Origin: JBBQDZ01 sp038237515
GTDB taxonomy: Bacteria > Actinomycetota > Thermoleophilia > Gaiellales > Gaiellaceae
NCBI GenBank assembly: GCA_038237515.1
Contig: JBBRYP010000007.1
Location: forward strand, 21,986 to 85,985
Direction: 5' to 3'
DNA: 64,000 nucleotides
The translations under genes and the position numbers were made by a program. Position 1 is the first letter of the stretch. Every line of letters begins with the position of its first letter. Below are positions 15,757 through 24,117 of the stretch, in pieces. The notes under the pieces are model-generated. The model had not been told where the DNA came from, did not search any database, and saw nothing but the letters and a program-made list of their open reading frames with translations.

Positions 15757-18149
15757 TGGCCACGATGCTCGCACGCGGCCTCGGCGGGCGCATCGCGCGC
15801 AACGAGGACGAGCGCCTCCTGCGCGGCGAGGGCATGTACGTCGACGACGTGGAGACGCCGGACGCGTTCCACGTCGCCTTCGTCCGCAGCCCGCTGGCAC
15901 ATGCGCGCATCCGGAGCGTAGACGTGTCGGCCGCGGCTGCGATGCCAGGGGTCGTGAGGGTGTACACACATGCGGATCTGGGCGCGCACGCCAAGCCGCT
16001 GCCGCTCCTCTTCCCGCACGACGACATGCCGTATCCGAGCACCCAGCATCCGCTCGCCGTCGACGAGGTGAACTACGTCGGGCAGACGATCGCGATGATC
16101 GTCGCCGCCGACCGGTACGTGGCCGAGGACGCGGCCGAGCTCGTCGAGGTCGACTACGAGCAGCTGCCGGTGGTGGTCGACTACGAAGCCGCCGCCGAGG
16201 GCGGGCCGCTGGTGCACGACGAGTTCCCGACGAACGTCGCCGCCGATTCGACGTGGCGCGTCGGCGATGCCGAAGCGGCGTTCGCGACAGCCGAGGTCGT
16301 CATCCGCGAGCGGTACGTCTGCGAGCGGAGCGCCTCGACGCCGATTGAGACGCGCGGCGTCGTCGCCCGCTTCGACCGGGGGACGAGGGAGCTGACCGTC
16401 TGGGACTCGACGCAGTGCGCTCTTCCCGTTCGCTCGGCCCTGATCGCCGCGTTCGGCTACCCCGAGGACAAGCTCCGCGTGATCGCGCCCGACGTCGGCG
16501 GCGGCTTCGGCGTCAAGGGCTACCTCCTCTATCCCGAGGAGCTCCTCGTCCCGTTCGCGGCGCTCGACCTGCGCGCGACGGTGCGGTGGACGGAGGATCG
16601 CCGCGAACACTTCGTCGGCTCGAACCACCAGCGCGGGCAGGCACACACGATCGAGCTGGCAGCGACCCGGGAGGGGGTCGTGACCGCGTTGCGGGACACG
16701 TTCCTCCACGACCAGGGTGCCTACATCGGCTACGGCCTGATCACGCCGCAGATCGCCGCCAGCCACGTGGCCGGCGCCTACCGGATCCCGAACGTCACCG
16801 TCCGCTTCCTCGCGGTCTACACGAACAAGGTGCCGGTGAGCCCCATGCGGAGCGTCGGTCGGCCGCAGTCGAACTTCGCACTCGAGCGGGCGCTCGACCG
16901 GCTCGGGCGAGAGCTCGGGATCGACCGCATCGAGCTCCGGCGCCGGAACCTGATCGCGCCCGACGAGTTCCCTTATCCCCGCGACGGCCTCTACTTCGCG
17001 GGTTACCCCGTCGTCCTCGACAGCGGCGATTACCCGGCCCAGCTCGACGCCGTCCTCGAGGCGATCGGCCACGCGGGGTTCCCGGAAGAGCAGGCGCGGG
17101 CGCGCGAGGAGGGCCGGCACCTCGGGTTGGGGTTGGCCTGCTACGTCGAGGGCACCGGGGAGGGCCCGTACGAGGGGGCCCGGGTGTTCGTGCAGCCGAC
17201 CGACGGCCGGATCCACATCTCGACGGGCCTGACCTCGCAGGGGCAGTCGCACGCGACGACCTTCGCGCAGGTGGTCTCCCACGAGCTCGGCGTCGCCCCA
17301 GCCGACGTCGTGGTCGTCGAGGGCGACACGGACGCCTTCGGGTTCGGCGCCGGCACGTTCGGCAGCCGGGCGATCGTCAACGTCGCGAACGCCGTCTCGC
17401 TCGCTGCCGCCGAGGTTCGCGAGAAGGCGATCGCGTTCGCCGCGAACATGCTCGAGGCCTCCGCTGACGACCTGGAGCTCGTCGAGGGCGCCGTACGCGT
17501 GAAGGGCGACCCTGCAAGCGTGGTGACGCTGAGGGAGATCGCGGTGGCGGTCAACCCGATCCGGTACACGACGCTCGATCCCTCGACCGCCGACATCGGC
17601 CGCTTCGCAGCGGCCCGCGAGCAGCCGGGGTTCGGGCCTGGCGACTCTCCCGCGCTCGACGCGACCGCGTACTGGGCGCCGACGTCGGCAACGTGGGCTG
17701 CGGGCGCGCATGCCGCCGTCGTCGAGGTCGACGAGGAGACGGGATTCGTCCGCTTCCTCCGGTACGCCGTGGCACACGACTGCGGCACGATGGTGAACCC
17801 GAGCGTCGTCGACGGCCAGATCCACGGCGGCGTCGCACTCGGGATCGCGAACGCCCTCTTCGAGCGGATGGCCTACGATGAGGAGGGGCAGCTCTCCAAT
17901 GCCTCGTTCGTCGAGTTCCTGATGCCGTACGCCTCCGAGATCCCGACCATGACGATCGAGCACCTCGAGACCCCCTCGCCGCTCAACCCGCTCGGGATCA
18001 AGGGCGCCGGCGAGGCCGGATCGATCACGGGCCCGGCGGTCACGGCCTCGGCGATCGACGACGCGCTCGCGCACCTCCGCATCGAGGTGAAGGAGACCCC
18101 GATCGACCCGGCGCGGCTCCGCGAGCTCATCGACGCAGCCGAGGCTTGA
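15756..18149 (+). CDS. molybdenum hydroxylase, large molybdopterin subunit (xanthine dehydrogenase family)
   Basis: 797 residues from ATG 15756; a TTG three bases earlier would overlap the previous stop and is an alternative. Contains the aldehyde-oxidase/xanthine-dehydrogenase a/b hammerhead (about 20-130) and molybdopterin-binding domain (from about 150) with VGGGFGVKGYLLYPE, GAYRGAGRP-equivalent (MRSVGRPQSNFALER), QGQSHATTFAQ and the catalytic Glu in GIKGAGEAGS. The CO-dehydrogenase active-site loop AYRCSFR is absent, so this hydroxylates an organic substrate, probably a heterocycle, aldehyde or CoA-linked aromatic. Substrate unknown. Confidence 0.93.
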   Translation: MATMLARGLGGRIARNEDERLLRGEGMYVDDVETPDAFHVAFVRSPLAHARIRSVDVSAAAAMPGVVRVYTHADLGAHAKPLPLLFPHDDMPYPSTQHPLAVDEVNYVGQTIAMIVAADRYVAEDAAELVEVDYEQLPVVVDYEAAAEGGPLVHDEFPTNVAADSTWRVGDAEAAFATAEVVIRERYVCERSASTPIETRGVVARFDRGTRELTVWDSTQCALPVRSALIAAFGYPEDKLRVIAPDVGGGFGVKGYLLYPEELLVPFAALDLRATVRWTEDRREHFVGSNHQRGQAHTIELAATREGVVTALRDTFLHDQGAYIGYGLITPQIAASHVAGAYRIPNVTVRFLAVYTNKVPVSPMRSVGRPQSNFALERALDRLGRELGIDRIELRRRNLIAPDEFPYPRDGLYFAGYPVVLDSGDYPAQLDAVLEAIGHAGFPEEQARAREEGRHLGLGLACYVEGTGEGPYEGARVFVQPTDGRIHISTGLTSQGQSHATTFAQVVSHELGVAPADVVVVEGDTDAFGFGAGTFGSRAIVNVANAVSLAAAEVREKAIAFAANMLEASADDLELVEGAVRVKGDPASVVTLREIAVAVNPIRYTTLDPSTADIGRFAAAREQPGFGPGDSPALDATAYWAPTSATWAAGAHAAVVEVDEETGFVRFLRYAVAHDCGTMVNPSVVDGQIHGGVALGIANALFERMAYDEEGQLSNASFVEFLMPYASEIPTMTIEHLETPSPLNPLGIKGAGEAGSITGPAVTASAIDDALAHLRIEVKETPIDPARLRELIDAAEA

Positions 18150-18895
18150 GCGAGACCGGCCACGTCGCGTTCCTGACGGGCGCGGGGTCAGGGATCGGGC
18201 GCGCGTCGGCGCTCGAGCTCGGACGCCGCGGCTACCGTGTCGTCGTCACAGACCGGGACGCGCAGCGGGCTGCGGCGGTTGCCGGCGAGGCCGGCGAGGC
18301 CGACGGGTTCGCAATGGACGTCCGCGACTGGGAGGCGGTCCAGGCGGGGGTCGCGCGCGCCGAGGAATGGGGCGGCGCCGTCGACGTCCTCGTCAACTGC
18401 GCGGGCATCAACGCGCCGTTCACGGTGATCGACACGCCGCTCGAGCTCTGGGACGACGTCATGGCCGTGAACATCCGCGGCATGTTCCTCTGCTCGAAGG
18501 CGGTGCTGCCCGGGATGATCGAGCGAGGCAAGGGGGTGATCGTGAACATCGGCTCCGCGGGCTCGCTCGTGGCGATGACGGAGCGCGCCGCCTACGCGGC
18601 GTCGAAGGGCGCCGTCCTCTCGCTGACCCGCTCCATGGCGATGGATCACGTCGAGCAGGGAATCCGCGTCAACTGCATCTGCCCCGGCTCGATCGACACG
18701 CCGTGGGTGGACCGCCTGCTGGAGGGAGCCGAGGATCCAGCCGGGCTGCGCGCCGAGATCGTCGCGCGGCAGCCGATGAAGCGGCTCGGCACGGCCGAGG
18801 AGATCGCGAAGGGGGTCGCGTTCCTGGCGGGTGACGACTCGTCGTTCACGACAGGCAGCGCCCTCGTCCTCGACGGCGGCTGGACCGCGCGTTGA
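18146..18895 (+). CDS. short-chain dehydrogenase/reductase
   Basis: 249 residues from TTG 18146 (TTGA overlap with the molybdenum subunit). Classical SDR: cofactor motif TGAGSGIGRAS, NCAGINAP, catalytic Ser in NIGSAGSL and Tyr-x-x-x-Lys in YAASK; Asp after the second strand favours NAD. C-terminal LVLDGGW is typical FabG-like. Oxidises a secondary alcohol in the operon; its stop overlaps MetE-like enzyme 2, a gene order that recalls the epoxyalkane:CoM transferase plus SDR pair, though sequence alone cannot prove it. Confidence 0.92.
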   Translation: MSETGHVAFLTGAGSGIGRASALELGRRGYRVVVTDRDAQRAAAVAGEAGEADGFAMDVRDWEAVQAGVARAEEWGGAVDVLVNCAGINAPFTVIDTPLELWDDVMAVNIRGMFLCSKAVLPGMIERGKGVIVNIGSAGSLVAMTERAAYAASKGAVLSLTRSMAMDHVEQGIRVNCICPGSIDTPWVDRLLEGAEDPAGLRAEIVARQPMKRLGTAEEIAKGVAFLAGDDSSFTTGSALVLDGGWTAR

Positions 18896-19917
18896 CGGGG
18901 CAGCTCGTAACCACCGTCGTCGGCAGCTATCCGCAGCCGGAGTGGTTGATCGACAGTGCCCGGCTCGCGAAGCGACCGCCGCCGCGTGCCGTGGCGCACG
19001 AGCTGTGGCGTGTACCCGACGAGCTGCTGGAGCAGGCGCAGGACGATGCGACCATCGTCGCGATCCGGGACCTGGAAAGGGCGGGCATCGACGTCATCAC
19101 CGACGGCGAGATCCGCCGCGAGAGCTACTCCAACCGGTTCGCGAACGCGCTCTCGGGCATCGACGTCGACAACCCCGGCACCTTCGTCGAGCGGAGCGGC
19201 GTCGCGAACGAGGTCCCGCGCATCGTCGGGCCGATCGGCCGCGTGCGGGCCGTCGAGGTGCGCGACGTGGAGTTCCTGCGCGCGAACACGGATCGAAGGA
19301 TCAAGATCACGATCCCCGGGCCGTTCACGATGACCCAGCAGACTCAAGACGAGTACTACGGCGACGAGCGGCGGATGGCGCTCGACTTCGCCGCGTGCGT
19401 GAACGACGAGGTGAAGGCGCTGTTCGCCGCGGGTGCGGACGTCGTCCAGCTCGACGAGCCGTACCTGCAGGCCCGCCCGGAGCGGGCGCGGGAGTATGCG
19501 GTCGAGGCGATCACGGCCGCGCTCGCCGGCGTGGAGGGCGAGACGGCACTCCACATGTGCTTCGGCTACGGCCACTTCATCAAGGACAAGCCCGCCGGGT
19601 ACTCGTTCCTCGAGGAGCTGAACGAGACACCGGTCGACGCACTCTCGATCGAGGCCGCACAGCCGGAACTCGATCCCTCCTTCCTGACGGCGATCCGCGG
19701 CAAGAAGGTCATCTACGGGGTCGTCAACAACGCGAGCCCGGAGGTAGAAACGCCGGAGCTGGTTGCCGACCGCATCCGCCGTGCGCTCGAGTTCGTCCCT
19801 CCGGAGCGGTTGCTCCCCGCCCCCGACTGCGGAATGAAGTACCTGCCGCGTGCCGTCGCCTTCGGCAAGCTGCGAGCGCTCGCCGCCGGGACGAGAATCG
19901 TGCGCGAAGAGCTGTAG
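18892..19917 (+). CDS. MetE-like zinc alkyltransferase 2
   Basis: 341 residues from TTG 18892 (TTGA overlap). MetE C-domain barrel: VVGSYPQPEWL at the start, DGEIRRESYSNRF, IPGPFTM, QLDEPYLQ, zinc ligands His-x-Cys in LHMCFGYGH and Cys in APDCGMK. The short length and lack of an N-terminal half exclude canonical MetE. It is the last gene of the 10.3-19.9 kb operon, directly behind an SDR. An alkyl transfer to or from a thiol or folate is expected; which one is open. Confidence 0.83.
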   Translation: MTGQLVTTVVGSYPQPEWLIDSARLAKRPPPRAVAHELWRVPDELLEQAQDDATIVAIRDLERAGIDVITDGEIRRESYSNRFANALSGIDVDNPGTFVERSGVANEVPRIVGPIGRVRAVEVRDVEFLRANTDRRIKITIPGPFTMTQQTQDEYYGDERRMALDFAACVNDEVKALFAAGADVVQLDEPYLQARPERAREYAVEAITAALAGVEGETALHMCFGYGHFIKDKPAGYSFLEELNETPVDALSIEAAQPELDPSFLTAIRGKKVIYGVVNNASPEVETPELVADRIRRALEFVPPERLLPAPDCGMKYLPRAVAFGKLRALAAGTRIVREEL

Positions 19918-19936
19918 ACCTTCTCGCCCGGGGGGC

Positions 19937-21064
19937 CTACCCGGCGGTCTGGGAGAGGAGCGCCTCGCCGCCCGCGGTGTACACCGCCCGGCCGTCGCCG
20001 TTGAAGATGTGCACGCGGGACAGGTCGAACGCGACCGGCACGACCTCGTCGGGCTGCACGTCGATCCCCGGGGCGGTCATCGCCTTGAGGATCCGACCGT
20101 CGAGCGCCAGGTCGACGATCACCTCGCCGCCCAACGGCTCGACCGCGATCACGCGCAGCTCGAACTGCGCCGGTTGTGCATCGCCCGCGACACGCACGTC
20201 CTCGGGACGCACCCCGAGCTCGACTGAGTCTGCTCCAGCGAGCGACTCCAGAGGCCCCGACGCCGGGCCGTCGAAGCGGACCGAGGGCGAGCGCAGCTCG
20301 AGCCGCCCCTGCTTCGCGTCGACCTCGAGCTGCACGAGGTTCATCGGCGGGGTGCCGACGGTGCGCGCCACGAACGTGTTCGCGGGCCGGTTGTAGACGA
20401 CCTCCGGGGCGTCCACCTGCTGGACGCGGCCGCGATCGAGGACGCACAGGCGGTCGGACATGCTCATCGCCTCGATCTGGTCGTGCGTCACGTAGACGAG
20501 CGTCCGCTTGAGGTCTCGCTGGAGATGCTTCAGCTCGGCGCGCATCTCGAGGCGGAGTAGCGCGTCGAGCGCCGAGAGCGGCTCGTCGAGGAGGTACACG
20601 AGCGGCGCCCGGACGAGGCAGCGGCCGATCGCGACGCGCTGCCGCTCCCCCCCGGAGAGCTTTGCAGGCCGCCGCCGGAGCAGCGGCTCGATGCGCAGGA
20701 TCCGCGCCGCGTCGTGGACGCGGCGGTCGATCTCGGCTTTCGCGACCGCGGGCTTCTGCTGGCGGAGCGGGAAGGCGAGGTTGTCGTAGACGGTCTTGTC
20801 CGGATAGAGCGCGAGGTTCTGGAAGACGATCGACACGTCGCGCGCGCCGGGGTGGACGTCCGTCACGTCGCGATCGCCGACGACGACCCGCCCTTCCTCG
20901 GGCCGCTCGAGGCCGATGATCGTGCGCAGCAACGTCGTCTTGCCCGCCCCGGGCGGCCCGAGCACGCAGAAGAACTCGCCGTCCTCGATCTGCAACGAGA
21001 CTCCGTCGAGCGCCTGAATCTCGCCGAAGCGCTTGCTGACTCCCTCGATCCTGACCTCTGCCAT
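19937..21064 (-). CDS. carbohydrate ABC importer, ATP-binding subunit (canonical signature)
   Basis: 375 residues from ATG 21064. Walker A GPPGAGKTT, Q-loop VFQNLALYP, signature LSGGERQ, Walker B VYLLDEPLSALD, switch THDQ; a TOBE domain follows from about residue 240 (LGVRPEDVRV). MalK/UgpC-type CUT1 ATPase. It is translated 4 bp after the second ATPase gene and has the same length, so the two likely form a heterodimer. Last gene of the importer operon reading from 25803. Confidence 0.93.
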   Translation of the reverse strand: MAEVRIEGVSKRFGEIQALDGVSLQIEDGEFFCVLGPPGAGKTTLLRTIIGLERPEEGRVVVGDRDVTDVHPGARDVSIVFQNLALYPDKTVYDNLAFPLRQQKPAVAKAEIDRRVHDAARILRIEPLLRRRPAKLSGGERQRVAIGRCLVRAPLVYLLDEPLSALDALLRLEMRAELKHLQRDLKRTLVYVTHDQIEAMSMSDRLCVLDRGRVQQVDAPEVVYNRPANTFVARTVGTPPMNLVQLEVDAKQGRLELRSPSVRFDGPASGPLESLAGADSVELGVRPEDVRVAGDAQPAQFELRVIAVEPLGGEVIVDLALDGRILKAMTAPGIDVQPDEVVPVAFDLSRVHIFNGDGRAVYTAGGEALLSQTAG

Positions 21065-21068
21065 CGCC

Positions 21069-22175
21069 CTACCTGAGCGCGAGGCCGGTCGCGTCGTCGA
21101 AGACGTGGATGCGAGAGCGGTCGAGCTCGACGCCGACGTCGTCGCCGATTCGCGGCCGCGTCGTGGGCGGGACGACGATGCGAAACCCGCGTTCGCCGGC
21201 GCGTAGGTGGACGACGTTTCGCGCGCCGAGCGGCTCGACGAGCGTGACCGTGCCGCGCAGGTCTCCCGCCGCCTCCGCGCCGACGACGCGGATGTGCTCG
21301 GGCCGGATGCCGAGGGTGAACGGCCCGCCGCCTCCGTTCCCGCCCATTGCGCGCACAGCACCCGACTCGCCGGCGAGCACGATCGGCGCCGCGTCGTCGA
21401 TCGGGATCCGCAGCCCGAGAGAGTCGCCCCAGCGCTCGATCTCGACCGGCAGGAAGTTCATCACGGTCGACCCCACGAACTGGGCCACGAACCGGTTCGC
21501 GGGACGGTTGTACACCTCGTCCGGCGATCCGTACTGCTGCAGACGCCCCTCGTTCATGATCGCGATCCGCTCGGCCATCGACATCGCCTCGATCTGGTCG
21601 TGCGTCACGTACACCATCGTCTGCCCCAGCTCCCGCTGCAGCCGCTTCAGCTCCGCGCGCATGTAGGCCCGGAACGCGGCGTCGAGGTTCGAGAACGGCT
21701 CGTCGAGCAGGAAGATGTCGGGGTTCGTGATCATGCTGCGCCCGATCGCGACCTTCTGCATGTCGTTGACCGAGAGGCCGGCCGCACGCCGCTCGAGCAG
21801 ATCCTCGATCTCGAGCATCCGCGCCACCCGCTGCACCTCGGCCGCGACCTCTGCCTTCGACAGTTTCTTGATCCGCAGACCGAGCGCGATGTTGTCGAAC
21901 GCGGACATGTGGGTGAAGATCGCGTAGTTCTGGAAGACGAAGCCGACGTTCCGGCGGCCGGGCTCGTCCTCGTTCACGCGACGGCCGTCGAAGCGGATCT
22001 CCCCCGCCGTCGGCGCGAGGAGGCCCGAGAGCATGTTCATCGTGGTCGTCTTGCCGCACCCCGATGGGCCGAGCAGGGCGGTGAAGGTGCCGTGCTCGAT
22101 CTCGAGGTCGAGGTCGATGACGGCGTCGAGCTTCCCGAAGCGCTTCGTCACCCGCTCGATCTCGATCCGCGCCAC
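21069..22175 (-). CDS. carbohydrate ABC importer, ATP-binding subunit with altered signature
   Basis: 368 residues. Walker A GPSGCGKTT, Q-loop VFQNYAIF, Walker B IFLLDEPFSNLD and THDQ are intact, but the ABC signature that should read LSGGQ is LSVNDMQ. TOBE domain from about residue 235. A canonical partner ATPase (LSGGERQ) follows 4 bp later. Pairs with one altered signature occur in some glycerol-type CUT1 importers (GlpS/GlpT), where one of two ATP sites is weak; the same asymmetry is expected here. Confidence 0.9.
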   Translation of the reverse strand: MARIEIERVTKRFGKLDAVIDLDLEIEHGTFTALLGPSGCGKTTTMNMLSGLLAPTAGEIRFDGRRVNEDEPGRRNVGFVFQNYAIFTHMSAFDNIALGLRIKKLSKAEVAAEVQRVARMLEIEDLLERRAAGLSVNDMQKVAIGRSMITNPDIFLLDEPFSNLDAAFRAYMRAELKRLQRELGQTMVYVTHDQIEAMSMAERIAIMNEGRLQQYGSPDEVYNRPANRFVAQFVGSTVMNFLPVEIERWGDSLGLRIPIDDAAPIVLAGESGAVRAMGGNGGGGPFTLGIRPEHIRVVGAEAAGDLRGTVTLVEPLGARNVVHLRAGERGFRIVVPPTTRPRIGDDVGVELDRSRIHVFDDATGLALR

Positions 22176-22182
22176 GATCTCC

Positions 22183-23049
22183 CTAGCGCTTGATCGCGCC
22201 GAAGGTCAGGCCGCGCACGAGGTGCTTCTGGATCAGGATCGACAGCAAGACCGGCGGCACGATCAGGATCAGCCCGAGCGCCGCCCGAGTCCCATATTCC
22301 TCGCCGGTCGCAGCCGAGGTGATCTGGCTGAGGAAGACGGGCGCCGTAACGACCCTGTTTCCGGCGAGGACGAGAGCGATCAGGAAGTCCGACCAGTTCA
22401 GGATGAAGACGAACAGGGCCGTGGTCGCGAGACCGCTCTTCACGAGCGGCAGGATCGCCTTGCGAAACGCCCCCAGGTTGGAGCAGCCGTCGACGATCGC
22501 AGCCTCACCGATCTCGCGCGGGATCTCGTCGAAGAAGCTCCTCATCAACCAGACGACGAACGGAAACGTCACCGCCGCGTAGATCAGGATCAGCCCCTTG
22601 CGGCTGTCGTACATGTGCAGGTAGGTCCAGAGGAACAGGATCGGGATGATCACCGCGATCGGCGGGAACATCCGCAGCTGGAGGATCGCGAACGGCAGGA
22701 TCTTCCCGCCGGCTCGGTATCGCGAGATGCCGTACGCCGTGGCCGTGCCGACGAGGAGCGCGAGAAGCGTGCCGCCGATGCTGACGATCAGGCTGTTGAC
22801 GATCGAGCCGGTGGCGTCGATCGGCGTCGAGATCAGCACGTCGGAGCCGGTCGGGTTTGCGCCGAACAGCCGCTTGAAGTTGCCGACCGTCGGATTCTGG
22901 GGCACCCAATAGGTCTTGCCGCTCGGCTGCCACTCGGACGCCGGCTTGAACGCCATCGTCACCGTCCAGTACACCGGGAACAGAAAGACGACGAGCGTGA
23001 ACCCCACGACGACGGTGCGGATCGCGGTGAGGAGCTTCCGCCGGCTCAC
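22183..23049 (-). CDS. carbohydrate ABC importer, inner-membrane permease (MalG-like)
   Basis: 288 residues from GTG 23049, overlapping the upstream permease stop by GTGA. Six predicted membrane segments; first at about 12-32 (VVVGFTLVVFLFPVYWTV). The binding-protein-dependent transport motif EAAIVDGCSNLGAFRKAILPL, which contacts the ATPase, is clear. CUT1 type. The other half of the channel is encoded at 23046-24020. Confidence 0.93.
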   Translation of the reverse strand: MSRRKLLTAIRTVVVGFTLVVFLFPVYWTVTMAFKPASEWQPSGKTYWVPQNPTVGNFKRLFGANPTGSDVLISTPIDATGSIVNSLIVSIGGTLLALLVGTATAYGISRYRAGGKILPFAILQLRMFPPIAVIIPILFLWTYLHMYDSRKGLILIYAAVTFPFVVWLMRSFFDEIPREIGEAAIVDGCSNLGAFRKAILPLVKSGLATTALFVFILNWSDFLIALVLAGNRVVTAPVFLSQITSAATGEEYGTRAALGLILIVPPVLLSILIQKHLVRGLTFGAIKR

Positions 23050-24020
23050 TCCTGAGCCGCCTGGCGCTTCTCGATCGGCTTGACCGCCTGCGAGGCGACG
23101 ATGCTGACGACGATCATCACGACGATCGCGAGCGCGGCCACGTAGCTCCACTGGGCGTTGAGGAATGCCTCGCGGTAGAGCTTGACCGAGATCGTCGCGG
23201 AAGCCTCCCCCGGCCCGCCCTGGGTGAGAAGCCAGGCCGCGTCGAAGATCTTGAACGCCTCCATCCCACGGATGATCAGCGCGATGATGAGAATGGGCTT
23301 CATGATCGGTAGGACGACGAAACGCATCCGCTGCCACCAGGAGGCGCCGAGGATCTTCGCAGCGCTCAACTGATCCTCCGGGACGGCGAGTAGGCCTGAG
23401 AGCAGGATCAGGAACATCAGTGGCGTCCATTGCCAGACGTCGACGAGGACGACGGAGATCGGGGTCAGCGAAGGATCTGACAGCCACTGCCACTGCACGT
23501 CGCCGGGGAGGATCGCCGCAAGGATCGTGTTGACCGGCCCGTCGGTCTGAAGGAGGAGGTAGAAGACGAAGCCCGAGACCGCCGGGACGATCATCATCGG
23601 CAGCAGCGCGAGCACGGTCGCGATCCGCCGTCCGGGGAACTTGTCGACGAAGAGGAGCGCGAGCCCGAACCCGAGGACGAACTCGACCCCGACCGCGCCG
23701 ACCGTCATCAGCACCGTCCGCAGTGCCGTCGAGAGAAAGCTCGACGACGTCAGCCCGTCACGGAAGTTGTCGAACCAGACCCAGAACTTGTACGCGGAAT
23801 ACCAGTCGCGCCCGCTCGTCGGCGTCCACCCCGTGAGGCTGATGTAGACCTCCATCGCCACCGGGAAGAGGACGAGCAGAAGCAGCAACAACTGCCCGGG
23901 AAGGACGAGGCTTGCGCCCAGCCGCCGCTCCGCCCGCTGCAGATCCGAGCGCTGCGACTCGGTAGGCCCTCCCATGCCAGGTGGTTCCACCCGGTCGGGC
24001 GCTCTCTCTACCACGGACAC
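23046..24020 (-). CDS. carbohydrate ABC importer, inner-membrane permease (MalF-like)
   Basis: 324 residues. Soluble N-terminus of about 38 residues, then six membrane segments beginning with LVLPGQLLLLLLVLFPVAM. ATPase-contact loop: EDQLSAAKILGASWWQRMRF. Six-segment MalF-type CUT1 permease without the large MalF P2 loop. It lies downstream of the solute-binding protein gene across a strong hairpin and overlaps its partner permease. Confidence 0.93.
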   Translation of the reverse strand: MSVVERAPDRVEPPGMGGPTESQRSDLQRAERRLGASLVLPGQLLLLLLVLFPVAMEVYISLTGWTPTSGRDWYSAYKFWVWFDNFRDGLTSSSFLSTALRTVLMTVGAVGVEFVLGFGLALLFVDKFPGRRIATVLALLPMMIVPAVSGFVFYLLLQTDGPVNTILAAILPGDVQWQWLSDPSLTPISVVLVDVWQWTPLMFLILLSGLLAVPEDQLSAAKILGASWWQRMRFVVLPIMKPILIIALIIRGMEAFKIFDAAWLLTQGGPGEASATISVKLYREAFLNAQWSYVAALAIVVMIVVSIVASQAVKPIEKRQAAQE

Positions 24021-24057
24021 GGCGTTACCCCCGCTTCGTTCAGACCCTTATGACACG

Positions 24058-24090
24058 GCACCCCGGGCGGTCGCCGACCGCCCGGGGTGC
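24058..24090 (-). terminator. intra-operon hairpin between binding-protein and permease genes
   Basis: Perfect 15-bp stem (24058-24072 with 24076-24090) and a GCC loop in the 97-bp gap after the binding-protein gene. No T-run follows on either strand. In ABC operons such hairpins typically stabilise the upstream binding-protein mRNA or attenuate read-through, so more binding protein than permease is made. Role inferred from position and strength. Confidence 0.7.
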
Positions 24091-24117
24091 AGATGACCTC
24101 GTGGAAGGTCGCGGACG

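Noticed and set aside
15117..18074. 985-codon frame on the minus strand opposite the molybdenum hydroxylase
   Set aside because: Arg/Val/Asp-rich shadow created by high GC and codon bias of the real gene; no domain is visible.
15756..18149. Carbon monoxide dehydrogenase large subunit
   Set aside because: The AYRCSFR active-site loop is missing; only the general xanthine dehydrogenase family is supported.
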